Of a DNA stretch of 64,000 nt, positions 1-9,319 are shown one piece after another (the first letter of the stretch is position 1; each line of letters starts with the position of its first letter). Both the position numbers and the translations under genes were made by a program. The stretch lies in contig NZ_CP036266.1 in the NCBI RefSeq assembly GCF_007744075.1, positions 3,581,748 through 3,645,747 on the forward strand. Direction: 5' to 3'. The notes beneath the pieces were generated by a model that worked only from the letters and a program-made list of their open reading frames with translations, made no database searches and was not told where the DNA came from. Origin of the DNA: Gimesia chilikensis (GTDB lineage Bacteria; Planctomycetota; Planctomycetia; Planctomycetales; Planctomycetaceae).

Positions 1-353
1 GCAACGAACGCGAGCTTTTAGCGTCCTGCTTGAAATCGTTCGGTTATGATGTCGAGACCGCCGGCGATGGCGTTGAGGCACTGGAATACCTGCAGGAACA
101 CCAACTGCCGGATGTGGTTTTGCTGGATATGGCGATGCCTGTCTGCGATGGTCCCCTGGCGGTACGTCACATCCGCGAAACTCCCTGGATGCGAAACCTG
201 AAAGTATTCGGCGTCAGTGGCGCTGATCCTGGTGAAGCCGGCGTAGCCATCGGTCCAGAAGGTGTGGATGGCTGGTTCAAGAAGCCGCTGGATCCCGCAC
301 GTATGATCGGACAGATTCGCCAGGAAACGTTTGGCTCAATCACTACCGTCTAA
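1..353 (+). CDS. Response regulator receiver domain, 5' truncated by window edge
   Basis: This is the C-terminal part of a CheY-like receiver domain that accepts phosphate from a histidine kinase. The frame is open to the left edge, where it reads NERELLASCLKSFGYDV, so the TTG at 30 is only an internal codon. Visible motifs are the phospho-acceptor Asp in VLLDMAMPVCDG, the conserved Ser in FGVSG and the Lys in WFKKPLDP. There is no output domain after the receiver, so the protein or its last module ends here. Its stop overlaps by 4 nt the stop of the convergent kinase at 350-4093. Whether the two are partners is inference. Confidence 0.85.
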   Translation, partial: NERELLASCLKSFGYDVETAGDGVEALEYLQEHQLPDVVLLDMAMPVCDGPLAVRHIRETPWMRNLKVFGVSGADPGEAGVAIGPEGVDGWFKKPLDPARMIGQIRQETFGSITTV

Positions 354-3300
354 TTACCGCTTTTTTTGAGCAAGGCTAACAGTCGGTCGAGGTCCAATGG
401 TTTGACCAGGTATTCGTCGAATCCCGCCTCTTTCGCACGTTGAATGTCTTCTGGCTGACCATAGCCCGTCAAGGCGATGAGAAACAGGTCGTCACCGCGT
501 TCGGAGCGTAGTGTGCGGGCGACTTCATTACCATTGAGTTCGGGGAGTCCCAGGTCGATTACTGCTGCATCGGGATCGGTATTTCGAATGAGCTGGAGAC
601 CTGTTTTACCGTTCTCCGCGGTACTCACGTCGAAACCTTCCATGCCCAGTAAGGCATTCAGCATCTCGCGGTTGTCCTGCTGGTCTTCAATGACCACAAC
701 GCTGCGGATCTGCTGCCTGGACTGTTCGCGATGAGAGTGACTGCTCGATTTTCCGTTCCCCTCTGAGGGTTTCGGTTTGCCGTTTCCTCCATTGGATGAT
801 TCATCAATCTGGCTGAGATCCTGTTGCTCCAGCAATGGCAGACGAATCGAGAAGACACTACCCCGATTGATTCCTTTGCTTTTGACCTGAATGTCGCCAT
901 CGTGTCCATCGATGATGAATTTGACCAGGGAGAGACCAACGCCCATGCCGCCATCCTGGTCATCGTGAGTGCGATGCGACTGGACGAACGGTTCAAAGAT
1001 GGTTTCCATCATCTCGTTCGAGATTCCTTTACCGTTATCTTTTAATTCCAGAACGGCACCATCCGACTCCCTGCGGACATTCATCCGGATGACATCGCCC
1101 CGAAATGAGTATTTTACTGCATTGTCGAGTAAATTCACGACGACCTGCCTTAAGCGGTCTTCATCGCCGTAGAGGTTCAGCGGATCGTCTGTGATATTCA
1201 GTTCCAGTTCCTGGTCCTGCTGCTTGATGGAAGGCAGCATCGAATCGATGGCTTCCTGCAGGGGATCATGCAGATCAAATTTCTTCTTGCGGAGTTCCAG
1301 TTTGTCCTGGGTCATGCGCGAAATATTCAGCAGGTCATCCAGCAGGCGTGCCATGTGAGCGGCCTGTCTCTGGATGACGGTAACCGCTTTCTGCGATTCT
1401 TCAGTTTCGCTGATGCGGTTGTTCAATAATCGAGACGCACTGAAGACGGCACTGATGGGATTGCGCAGTTCATGAGACAGCATGGCCAGGAACTGCTCGC
1501 GGTTTTTGACTGCCGCGGCCAGGGAATCCTGTGTCCGTTTCAGAGTGTTGATGTCTATGAGAGTCAGTACCACGCCCTTCAGATCTCGCTTGGAACGGTA
1601 CGGCAGGACGCGGAGGTACATCCAGCGTCCCTCATCATCCTGGACTTCTTCTTCGATCGCTTCTCCTGTATTCAATACATTTCGAATCTCTTTGATTAAA
1701 CCGGGGCGGTCAATGTGATGGGCGAAGCTGTCGATGCAGCGGCCCATGTCGTGCGACATCAGTTTGAAAATGGGCCCAATCTGAGGCGTAAATTTCCGAA
1801 TGCAGAGGTTTTCGTCCAGGAAGACGGTCGCGACATCGGTACTTTCCATCAGACTGTCCAGGTCGGAGGTCATATCCGTCAGGTCATTGATCTTGTTCTG
1901 ATACTCAGCATTAACGGTATAGAGTTCTTCGTTGACCGAATGGAGCTCTTCGTTTGTGCTCTGTAACTCTTCGTTAGAGGCGATCAGTTCTTCGTTCGCT
2001 GCCTGCAGTTCTTCATTGGATGTCTCCAGTTCTTCGACAGTGGCCTGCAGACTTTCCTTGGTGTGCTGCAGTTCGGTTTCCAGAGTCTTAATACGTTCCC
2101 GGGCGATGCGCTCTGAACTGAAATCTTTCATGTGGGAGCTCGAATCGCGGCTGGTATCCGCTTCATCATCATCCATCTTTTCAAACATAATCAACAACTG
2201 CTGCTGCGAGGCGTGTTTGTTTTCGACAGGCTCGATGGAGACACGATACAGGCCCTCTGCACTCCCGGATTCGACGCGCATGCCGCTATAGCAGACGGGA
2301 ACCTGGTCTTTGCTGATGCTCTGCATGGCTGCCAGCAGCGCTGTGCGGAGATCGTCTGTGAACAGATCGAGCGCGTCTTTACTTGGACGACCTTTGCGGA
2401 TCTTCATGAATTTTTCCGCGTCGCCGAATACGTGCAGCAGTTCGCGGGATTCGTCGATCAGGACGGCAGCCGGCATGTGATGCGCGAGAACCCAGTCGTA
2501 GGCGCCCAGCAGGCTGATATCCATCAGTTCGCGTTTCTTGGTGGCGGGCTGCCTGGTTTCTTCAACTTTTGTCGAGGTCAGGCTGGTATGGGTCAACGGG
2601 CCACGGATATCCGCGGGCAGTCGGATGTCACGACGTTTGTGGTACAGCTTCCAGTGTCCATCAATGACTTCGAATTCATCGGCCAGTTCCCCGGGGGACT
2701 CACTGGGACCCAGCATGAGAATGCCGTTGGCTTTGAGGCCAAAATGGAACAGGGACAGAGCCCGTTTCTGCGCGCGGTTCTGGAAGTAGATCAACAGGTT
2801 GCGGCAGGATATGAGATCCAGCTTGGTAAAGGGAGCGTCTTTCAACACGTTATGGGGTGCGAAGACGATCATCTTACGCAGATCCGGATCGACAGAGTAA
2901 CCCTTCTGCGTTTTATTGAAGTAGCGTTTCAGACGTCTGTCGGAAACTTCCTTGAAGGCGTCTTCTTCATAGTTACCCGCACTGGCAAACTCGAGTGAGG
3001 CTTTATGTGCATCGGTGGCAAAGATCTTGATGTTGATGGGGCGGTTGCGTTCTTCGAGCTGTTCATGAAATAGAATCGCGATGGAATAAGCTTCTTCCCC
3101 TGTCGCGCAGGCTGCGATCCAGATGCGGATTTCTTCTTCAGGGGGGATGCTGTCGAGCAGATTCGGGATAATCTTCTTTTCCAGAATCGAGAATGCTTCT
3201 GGATCGCGGAAAAAGCGGGTGACGCCGATCAGCAGATCCATGTAGAGCGAATTCAGTTCCTGGGAATTCTCCCGCAACTGCTCTGCGTAGTCATTAATCG

Positions 3301-4093
3301 AATCGACCTGCTGCATCAGCAGACGGCGCTGGATTCTTCGTCCGACGGTACTGGACTTGTAGTGGGAAAAATCGATGCCGTATTCCTGGTTCAGGAGTCC
3401 GAAGATCAATTCGACGCCTTCGTCAAGTGGTTTTTCCTCTACCTGATTCGATGTCAGGGAGTTGTTGTGAAAGGTGACATGCTTTTCAATGGCACCGGCT
3501 ATTTCTCGCGGTTTCAGGACCAGATCCACCAGTCCCGTTTCTCGTGCCGACTGGGGCATTCCATCAAATTTTGCGGTTTCATTACTCTCACAGATTACAA
3601 GTCCGCCTGCGTCGTGAACGTCACGAATGCCACGCGAACCATCACTGCCACTGCCCGAGAGCACGACCGCGATCGACCGGGAGCCTGCTTCCTGAGCCAG
3701 TGAGCGGAAAAAATAATCAATGGGCAGCGTCAGGGTTTCTTTGGGATCTTTATCTCGCAGACGAAAGCGTCCATCGGAGAGGATCGCCTCTTTCTTAGGA
3801 GGGATCAGAAAAATCCGATTGGGAGAGATCGGCAGTCCATCTTCCGACTGTTGGATGGGGATATCAGTCCGTCGCGCCAGGAGCTCATCCATGACGCTTT
3901 TGAAATCGGGGGACAGGTGCTGCACCACGACAAATGCGATGCCGCTGTCGACGGGAACCTTGGCGAACAGCTCTTCCAGGGATTCCAGTCCACCTGCTGA
4001 CGCACCGACGCCGACGATCGGAAAACTGCTCGGTTCATCGTCCTCATCTGAATTACGATTGGTTTCACCCAGCTTAGCCTTATCGCTGTTCAT
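350..4093 (-). CDS. CheB-CheR-PAS-histidine kinase-receiver fusion protein
   Basis: This is a cytoplasmic multi-domain signalling protein of about 1247 residues. The CheB methylesterase domain (about 22-205) keeps a Ser-His-Asp set in GASAGG (S32), VQHLSPD (H59) and SGSGSDGS (D151). The CheR methyltransferase domain (about 230-490) carries CATGEE for AdoMet and [10 protein letters not shown] heptad-rich coiled coil built of NEEL repeats follows (675-750), then a PAS domain, HisKA with SHELRNP (H874), HATPase with DNAVKYS, DNGKGIS and GMGVGLSL, and a C-terminal receiver with D1180 and K1231. The ATG at 4093 was chosen because AAGGA lies 11 nt upstream; the TTG/ATG pair at 4129/4126 has no Shine-Dalgarno. 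No chemoreceptor or CheA is nearby, so a general two-component role is more likely than chemotaxis. Confidence 0.93.
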   Translation of the reverse strand: MNSDKAKLGETNRNSDEDDEPSSFPIVGVGASAGGLESLEELFAKVPVDSGIAFVVVQHLSPDFKSVMDELLARRTDIPIQQSEDGLPISPNRIFLIPPKKEAILSDGRFRLRDKDPKETLTLPIDYFFRSLAQEAGSRSIAVVLSGSGSDGSRGIRDVHDAGGLVICESNETAKFDGMPQSARETGLVDLVLKPREIAGAIEKHVTFHNNSLTSNQVEEKPLDEGVELIFGLLNQEYGIDFSHYKSSTVGRRIQRRLLMQQVDSINDYAEQLRENSQELNSLYMDLLIGVTRFFRDPEAFSILEKKIIPNLLDSIPPEEEIRIWIAACATGEEAYSIAILFHEQLEERNRPINIKIFATDAHKASLEFASAGNYEEDAFKEVSDRRLKRYFNKTQKGYSVDPDLRKMIVFAPHNVLKDAPFTKLDLISCRNLLIYFQNRAQKRALSLFHFGLKANGILMLGPSESPGELADEFEVIDGHWKLYHKRRDIRLPADIRGPLTHTSLTSTKVEETRQPATKKRELMDISLLGAYDWVLAHHMPAAVLIDESRELLHVFGDAEKFMKIRKGRPSKDALDLFTDDLRTALLAAMQSISKDQVPVCYSGMRVESGSAEGLYRVSIEPVENKHASQQQLLIMFEKMDDDEADTSRDSSSHMKDFSSERIARERIKTLETELQHTKESLQATVEELETSNEELQAANEELIASNEELQSTNEELHSVNEELYTVNAEYQNKINDLTDMTSDLDSLMESTDVATVFLDENLCIRKFTPQIGPIFKLMSHDMGRCIDSFAHHIDRPGLIKEIRNVLNTGEAIEEEVQDDEGRWMYLRVLPYRSKRDLKGVVLTLIDINTLKRTQDSLAAAVKNREQFLAMLSHELRNPISAVFSASRLLNNRISETEESQKAVTVIQRQAAHMARLLDDLLNISRMTQDKLELRKKKFDLHDPLQEAIDSMLPSIKQQDQELELNITDDPLNLYGDEDRLRQVVVNLLDNAVKYSFRGDVIRMNVRRESDGAVLELKDNGKGISNEMMETIFEPFVQSHRTHDDQDGGMGVGLSLVKFIIDGHDGDIQVKSKGINRGSVFSIRLPLLEQQDLSQIDESSNGGNGKPKPSEGNGKSSSHSHREQSRQQIRSVVVIEDQQDNREMLNALLGMEGFDVSTAENGKTGLQLIRNTDPDAAVIDLGLPELNGNEVARTLRSERGDDLFLIALTGYGQPEDIQRAKEAGFDEYLVKPLDLDRLLALLKKSGN

Positions 4094-4370
4094 CGTTGAA
4101 TGTCCTTTTCTCAGATTACGCTGCATCAACGTGCGATCATTTTGACGCGCTTACAAATTTCTCTGTTTGCCACTCCCAAAAGCGAACGGCATGCCAGTCA
4201 TGTCCACAGAGTGTCGTTCGTGTTGTAAGTGGCTACTGTGTAATGATATGCGGTGAAGGGAGGTGGAAGGGAAACCAGCAGAAGGGGCAATGAAATGGCT
4301 GCCCATCGATCAGTTCGGCGGCTGATAATACGGCTTTGTGTAGCCTGTTCATCAGAATGTGCAGTCCTGA

Positions 4371-4880
4371 TTAAGACCGCGGATCCCGCAGGAACAGCCA
4401 GAGGAAAATCGAGAACAGGCCGAGCAGCCCCAGGCCGATATGCAGGGATGCGACACTGATCGAACCTGCGAGCGCATTGCCGGTGGTGAGTGGCCAGAAG
4501 GGATGCATGTCGGCGTGCATCAGGCTGTCGAGGAAGACATGAGAGACTCCGCCGATCAAACCGGCGATGAGAGACTGTAGCAGCAGCCGTGTCCGGGATG
4601 TTTGCGCGAGACGCTGTTTCCAGCGTGAGGTTGGGGGCATGAGTCGGGCCAGAAAAAGTATGAGTCCCCACATCAGCAGACCAGCCACGAGTCCTGCGGC
4701 GCTGCCTCCCAGGTAGGTATGCAGACTGCGGTGGAGAGGCAGCTCATTGCGGCTCATATAGTAGAGCACTTCCACATCAATCAGCACGTTGGCCGCCATA
4801 AAGGAGGTCAGCCAGAATGAACGGGGACCGCAGACTTTGGTGAGCAGGCCGGGACTGAAATGAAACGGGGTGAGCGGAAT
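4371..4880 (-). CDS. Small multi-TM membrane protein, DUF457/DUF4184-like, apparent AUU start
   Basis: This is a polytopic inner-membrane protein of about 169 residues with four hydrophobic segments. The SHVFLDSLMHADMHPF stretch has the His/Asp pattern of membrane-bound metal-dependent hydrolase-like proteins (DUF457/DUF4184 type); its function is unknown. An ATG at 4799 would remove a family-like N-terminus: the frame continues upstream as IPLTPFHFSPGLL, where related proteins begin MPLTPFH. No ATG, GTG or TTG occurs there. Codon ATT at 4880 is preceded by GGAGG with a 7-nt spacer, so an AUU start is the best reading. The only nearby ATG (4894) is out of frame and soon stops. Confidence 0.7.
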   Translation of the reverse strand: MPLTPFHFSPGLLTKVCGPRSFWLTSFMAANVLIDVEVLYYMSRNELPLHRSLHTYLGGSAAGLVAGLLMWGLILFLARLMPPTSRWKQRLAQTSRTRLLLQSLIAGLIGGVSHVFLDSLMHADMHPFWPLTTGNALAGSISVASLHIGLGLLGLFSIFLWLFLRDPRS

Positions 4881-5068
4881 GAGTGATCCTCCATGCTGAA
4901 ATATTTCTGGCCGGAATCATAGTCGGATGAGCGCGAATCTGTCTATCGCTGTTTGGACGTGTCTGAGGGATGCTGGCTGGAAATAGTTCTTGAATGCCGG
5001 TTTGCACGGACTATGATGGCGGATGTATGACTGTGCCCAAATGAATCGGCGACGCTGCAAGAGACAGG

Positions 5069-5665
5069 CTATTGGCCTGGTACCCCCTGCTGCGGAGGTG
5101 GGGTACGCAACTGGCTGGGGTCGGGCTCGACTGTGACCAGCAGGAAGTTGTACCACACATTATCTTCCGGCTCGCCTCTGGTAATGCGCTGAAAACACCA
5201 GCGCATGGGATTGATCACAGGCTGTCCGGCCTCCTCAGTGAGTTGAAGTGTGACGGCTTTAGTTTCGGGATCAATTTTCCATTCACTCGGCTTGACTGTT
5301 TTAATCACCTCACCAATATAGGCTCCCCAGAGATAGCTCCGCGCAGACGGCGTGATCGAGCGGTCCGCGTTTGGATCCTGAAGATAGCGTTCCCGCGATT
5401 TGGCCAGAATCTGTTCTACCTTCTCAACAGATTCCGGAGAGTAATCCAGGTCGACCTGAAATACGTCTTGCGCTAACCGGACTGCCCGTTCTGCCTCTTG
5501 TTTCATATGACCGGAAGCTCCCAGCCGATCGATTTTCGGCAGACTGACATAGTAATGGCTCAACTGCACGCAGCCGGCGACTCCCAGAATGATGAGCAGG
5601 ATGATTACATAAATTCTGAGATTACTTTTGGGAGAACTGGTCGTTTTGGGGGCTGTTTCGTTCAT
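5069..5665 (-). CDS. Membrane-anchored hypothetical protein
   Basis: This 198-residue protein is not assigned to a named family. An N-terminal cytoplasmic stretch is followed by one transmembrane segment (about 17-36, VIILLIILGVAGC) and a soluble domain. The soluble part resembles small domains that carry YSPESVEKVEQIL, then ARSYLWGAYIGEVI and a Trp-containing strand; these are common, function-unknown proteins in planctomycetes. The C-terminal tail is Pro/Gln-rich (TPPPQQG). It lies on the same strand as 4371-4880 but is separated by 188 nt, so it is probably its own unit. Confidence 0.75.
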   Translation of the reverse strand: MNETAPKTTSSPKSNLRIYVIILLIILGVAGCVQLSHYYVSLPKIDRLGASGHMKQEAERAVRLAQDVFQVDLDYSPESVEKVEQILAKSRERYLQDPNADRSITPSARSYLWGAYIGEVIKTVKPSEWKIDPETKAVTLQLTEEAGQPVINPMRWCFQRITRGEPEDNVWYNFLLVTVEPDPSQLRTPPPQQGVPGQ

Positions 5666-5792
5666 GAGTTCGCTTGATCTGCAGAGAGAAGGATTCGCGC
5701 TGGGGCTTATTTTACGCTACACAGCAGGCAGGGAGAATATCGACAGGTCGAAATAGAGCAGATGTTGAAAGATCCGCTGCAGCAAACAGCAA

Positions 5793-5820
5793 TTGACAGG
5801 CTCCCCTGCTCTTTTAAGAT
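5793..5820 (+). promoter_or_regulatory. Sigma-70-like promoter, probably giving a leaderless mRNA
   Basis: TTGACA (5793-5798), a 16-nt spacer and TAAGAT (5815-5820) form a near-consensus promoter. The ATG of the next gene begins at 5827, only 6 nt after the -10 box. Transcription would therefore start at or next to the start codon, and no Shine-Dalgarno is present. Confidence 0.6.
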
Positions 5821-5826
5821 AGCGGG

Positions 5827-6300
5827 ATGGCTGTATTTGCAAACATCATCTTTCTGTTGATCTTATTCATGATCGGATTCGCAATCATTGCGCTGATTTT
5901 GATGGGGACGTTATATTTTTTGCGTGTCAATCGAAAGTGGCAGTGGCTGCTGGGGGCGTTTGTGATTTACTGCAGTGCCCTGGGAATCTGGCAATACGGG
6001 TTATCACGTCCAGCCGCCGTCTTTGAACGGCAGTTTGGCTTTGCCCCACCAGCTGATGTCTGCGAGTTGCAGTCTTCTACATGGATCCTGGGGGATGCGG
6101 GACATATCCGGCTCTCGTTTAATGGGAGCCGTGAGACGGTGCAGCGGATTCTGAAACGTGGTCTCCAGCGGCAGGAGGACATGGGATTTCTGGAACGTTA
6201 TAATCGCGAGTTTTCAGAATACTTCGTGCACGAACGGGAAGAGCTGATTTATAACAAGGATACCGGGCATGTGGAATTCACCTGGCAGGGCATTGATTAA
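5827..6300 (+). CDS. Hypothetical two-TM membrane protein
   Basis: This 157-residue protein has two N-terminal transmembrane helices (about 4-32 and 39-57) and a soluble C-terminal domain of about 100 residues. I recognise no family. The soluble part is rich in charged and aromatic residues and ends in VEFTWQGID. It is a single gene between convergent neighbours, with its own promoter at 5793-5820 and probably a leaderless transcript. It stops 15 nt before the convergent GT2 stop at 6315. Confidence 0.75.
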   Translation: MAVFANIIFLLILFMIGFAIIALILMGTLYFLRVNRKWQWLLGAFVIYCSALGIWQYGLSRPAAVFERQFGFAPPADVCELQSSTWILGDAGHIRLSFNGSRETVQRILKRGLQRQEDMGFLERYNREFSEYFVHEREELIYNKDTGHVEFTWQGID

Positions 6301-6314
6301 ATAGTGAGTTTCAA

Positions 6315-7046
6315 TCAACGTTGTTTTTTCCTGCCGAACCAGCGACCGATGAGGGCGTAGCGATACCAGCGGAAGTATTTGGGAAGCCAGCGGAAGAGCT
6401 GGAAGCGGGATTCGCCGGCGTCGCGGTCTTTCCAGGTAGTGGGAATCTCGCCGATCTTTTCGCCGCGGACAAAGGCCTTGGCGGTCAACTCCAGGGCGAT
6501 TTCGAAGCCCTGCTCGCTTTCGATCTGCAGTTCATTGACCAGGGCGGCGTCATACAGACGGAAATTATTGGTCGCGTCGTGGGTGGGGAAGCCGACCAGG
6601 TAATAGAGTGAGAGTCCCGCCAGGCGGCTGAGCGTGCGTTTGAGCAGCGGACCGCCGAGTTGCCTGCCTCCCTGCATATAACGTGAGGCGCAGACGATCC
6701 GGCATCCAGAATGATAAAGCTCGAGCATGGGTGCGACATCGTTGAGGTCGTCGGAAAGGTCGGCCATGATGACCAGGGCCGGTCCGTTGTCTGCCGCCTG
6801 GAAGCCGGCCCGGATGGCATTCGCGGGTCCCCTGCCCAGTTCGTTTTTGACCAGTGAGAGGTAGGGACGCGTGGTCGCCAGTTCGCGGGCCACCGGAACC
6901 GTGGTGTCTTCGTCAAAGTCGTAGACAACCAAGACGCGGAAAGGTTGCGGCAGCCGCTGGTCGATGGCATCGATCAGGCGGGGGAAGTTTTCGTCCTCGT
7001 TATAGACGGGGACGATGACCGAGAGAGGAGTGGCTGCCTGCTCCAT
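6315..7046 (-). CDS. Family 2 glycosyltransferase, DPM-synthase-like
   Basis: This 243-residue GT-A fold enzyme would move a sugar from a nucleotide donor to a lipid or glycan acceptor. It begins with SVIVPVYNEDENFPRLI, carries YDFDEDTT and an acidic MADLSDD near the DxD position, and ends with a basic tail without the TM pair of GtrB-type enzymes. It overlaps the upstream epimerase gene by 1 nt (TGATG), so the two are translationally coupled. It is the last gene of a four-gene glycan operon. The closest recognisable type is dolichol/polyprenyl-phosphate-sugar synthase; the true acceptor is not deducible. Confidence 0.88.
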   Translation of the reverse strand: MEQAATPLSVIVPVYNEDENFPRLIDAIDQRLPQPFRVLVVYDFDEDTTVPVARELATTRPYLSLVKNELGRGPANAIRAGFQAADNGPALVIMADLSDDLNDVAPMLELYHSGCRIVCASRYMQGGRQLGGPLLKRTLSRLAGLSLYYLVGFPTHDATNNFRLYDAALVNELQIESEQGFEIALELTAKAFVRGEKIGEIPTTWKDRDAGESRFQLFRWLPKYFRWYRYALIGRWFGRKKQR

Positions 7047-8068
7047 CAGATGGTTCCGCGTGCAATCTGTTCTTTAATCCAGGGGATGACCTCGTCCAGC
7101 ATCTGATCCAGAGTGGTGTCGGCGGTGAAGCCGAGCATGTCTTTTGCTTTCTCAACTGCGGGAGAGCGATACTGCACATCGTGTGGGAATGGCTGTTCGC
7201 TTTGATAGCGGAAAGGCTTATCGGGCCCATGAATTTTCTGCCAGATCGTCTCGGCCAGTTCGAGGACCGTCGTCGCCTGGGGGGTGGAGAGGTTGAAGTC
7301 TTCGTTGAGGGCCTGGGGATGTTCGACACAGAGCCGGATGCCCCGGGCGAGGTCTCCGCCGTAGGTGTAGTGACGGACCTGCGAGCCGTCGCCGAGAATC
7401 TGCAGCGGGTCCTGCCCTTTCATGATTTTCTGAACGAGGTCGGGGACGACATGGCTGAGAGCGAGTTCGATATCACCCGATTTGACATCTTCATCGGTGA
7501 CTGCCCGGCGTTCTCCGATGCCGACGCAGTTGAAGGGGCGGGCAATTGTGTAAGGCAGACCGTATTGCTGATGTGCTCCCTGGGCATAATACTCCACGGC
7601 GAGTTTCTGAAAGCCGTAGGTCGATTCGGGAGGCGGGCAGGTGCGCTGGTCCCCTTCCTGACTGGGAAACTGCTGCGCACATTCAAAGACCATCGACGAG
7701 GAAATGACGGTGATTTTCTGCAGTTGTCCTTCACGATGGGCGGCGAGAGCCGCGTCGAAAGCGGCCGCTGTGATGCGTTCATTTTCTGCGAGCAGGTCGT
7801 AGGCGAATTTGTGGAAGTAGGAAATACCGCCGATCATCGCGGCGCCGGCGATGAAGTGATCGCAGTCCTTGAGCAGCCGACTGAGCAGGTCGATGTCTTT
7901 GGCATCGGCCTGCAGGAATTCGTAGCGGGGATGTCCCTGGTGAGCGGGACTTAATTCGCCGTACTTGGAGAAATTGTCCAGACCGACGACATCGTAGCCG
8001 GCCTCCAGCAGTTCTCCGACAACATAACTGCCTATAAACCCGGCGGCGCCGGTAATCAGAACTTTCAT
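7046..8068 (-). CDS. NAD-dependent epimerase/dehydratase (extended SDR)
   Basis: This 340-residue enzyme acts on nucleotide sugars. The Rossmann motif is TGAAGFIGSYV at residues 6-16. SSSMVF supplies the catalytic Ser region and YGFQK the YxxxK pair. A C-terminal block HYTYGGDLARGI is typical of UDP-glucose 4-epimerase and dTDP-glucose dehydratase relatives. Substrate cannot be fixed from sequence. It is preceded, with a 4-nt overlap, by the nucleotide-sugar dehydrogenase and followed by the GT2, so it probably converts the oxidised sugar nucleotide before transfer. Confidence 0.9.
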   Translation of the reverse strand: MKVLITGAAGFIGSYVVGELLEAGYDVVGLDNFSKYGELSPAHQGHPRYEFLQADAKDIDLLSRLLKDCDHFIAGAAMIGGISYFHKFAYDLLAENERITAAAFDAALAAHREGQLQKITVISSSMVFECAQQFPSQEGDQRTCPPPESTYGFQKLAVEYYAQGAHQQYGLPYTIARPFNCVGIGERRAVTDEDVKSGDIELALSHVVPDLVQKIMKGQDPLQILGDGSQVRHYTYGGDLARGIRLCVEHPQALNEDFNLSTPQATTVLELAETIWQKIHGPDKPFRYQSEQPFPHDVQYRSPAVEKAKDMLGFTADTTLDQMLDEVIPWIKEQIARGTI

Positions 8069-9288
8069 GGCTCCTGCCTTGTTGTGAATCCAAATACGTC
8101 AATCAGGGGTTTGGTGGTCTGTAAACTGCGATACTCGTCGTGACAGGCCCCGAGGATCAGAATGTCTGACTCCTGCTGAATGGTTTCGAGCGAAACGAAA
8201 TCGGAACTGTCGATGAAGGGATCGGTACAAAGCACCCGCCGGCATTCCAGCGTCAGCACTTTTCTGAGTTTGTACGATAAAGAACTCCGAGGATCATCGC
8301 AATTCCCCTTGAAGCCCATTCCCAGAATCCCGACCGTCAAGCCGGTCAGGTCGTGATTTTTCTTGAGTCGTTCCACAATGAACCCGGGGAGTCCCTCGTT
8401 GACCGCCATCGCAGTCTGACCGAGGGTGAGCAGGTTGTGATTGAAGGATGCCAGCTGCATGGTGTCTTTGAGCAGACAGGGACCGCCGGCAAACCCGGCG
8501 CGGGCAAAGCCGTTCATGCGGGGGTACTTGTAGGTGATCGCATGATAGATGCGGTCGAAGTCGGCCTCGTAACGCTGGGCCAGCATGTAGAACTGATTCG
8601 AGATCGCGAAGTTAATGTAGCGATAGGAATTGGTAAACAGCTTACCCAGTTCGGCTTCGACGGGAGAAAGCTCGATGACTTCCTGACCGAAATCGGAGAA
8701 GAAACTGGCCGCCCGCTGTGCTGCCTGTGGGGTACAGCCGCTGACTAACTGGGGGAGTTGTGTCAGTTCCAGGAGTGCCCGACCCTGGGCAATCCGTTCG
8801 GGGCAATAGGAGACATCGATCTGCAGGTCACGTTCGGCGACGAGTCGCCCCAGTCGCTGGGTGACTCCGGGGAAGACCGTACTGCGAATGATAAGTAACT
8901 GACCGGGGCGGCAGTGCTGGAAGACATCTTCCATCACCTGATCGAAGGCTCTGAGACTGGGGTCGAGATATTCATCAACCGGGGTGCCGATGGTGACGAT
9001 GATCACATCCTGTTCGGAAAGCGCCGTGAAGCTCGTGGAACAATGCAGGCGGCCGGATTCGAGAACTCGCGGTAGAAGCTGGTCCGCGTTGATTTCCTGG
9101 AACGGCATCTGGCCGGAGCGGATTGTATCGAGCTGCGCCTCGTTGAGATCGACGAGCGTTACCGTGTGTCCGCAGTCACACAAGGCCAGGCCGAAAGGGA
9201 GTCCCACATGACCGCCTCCCCCGATGATGGCCACGCGGAGAGGATGTTGCACCTGTGTCGTCTCTGTCTGTCCCTCTTGCGCGTTCAA
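8065..9288 (-). CDS. UDP-sugar 6-dehydrogenase family protein
   Basis: This is an NAD-dependent dehydrogenase of the UDP-glucose/UDP-ManNAc dehydrogenase family, about 407 residues. The GGGGHVGLP nucleotide-binding loop, the TIGTPVDE strand, the catalytic Cys in FAGGPCLLKD and the GMGFKGNCDDPR segment are all present. The ATG-like start at 9402 would overlap the upstream GT39 gene by 83 nt and add a basic, His-rich tail foreign to the family. A TTG at 9288 has AGGAG 7 nt upstream and leaves a 31-nt gap, so it was preferred. The 3' end overlaps the epimerase by 4 nt. The product is presumably a UDP-uronic acid for a surface polymer. Confidence 0.88.
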   Translation of the reverse strand: MNAQEGQTETTQVQHPLRVAIIGGGGHVGLPFGLALCDCGHTVTLVDLNEAQLDTIRSGQMPFQEINADQLLPRVLESGRLHCSTSFTALSEQDVIIVTIGTPVDEYLDPSLRAFDQVMEDVFQHCRPGQLLIIRSTVFPGVTQRLGRLVAERDLQIDVSYCPERIAQGRALLELTQLPQLVSGCTPQAAQRAASFFSDFGQEVIELSPVEAELGKLFTNSYRYINFAISNQFYMLAQRYEADFDRIYHAITYKYPRMNGFARAGFAGGPCLLKDTMQLASFNHNLLTLGQTAMAVNEGLPGFIVERLKKNHDLTGLTVGILGMGFKGNCDDPRSSLSYKLRKVLTLECRRVLCTDPFIDSSDFVSLETIQQESDILILGACHDEYRSLQTTKPLIDVFGFTTRQEP

Positions 9289-9319
9289 CCGGTGACTCCT
9301 GTGCTGGTGATGATGGTTG

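Noticed and set aside
2132-2998. 288-codon plus-strand frame inside the CheB-CheR kinase
   Set aside because: Antisense to conserved CheR and linker sequence; no ribosome binding site or family signal.
7181-7954. 257-codon plus-strand frame opposite the epimerase gene
   Set aside because: Antisense shadow of a clear SDR enzyme.
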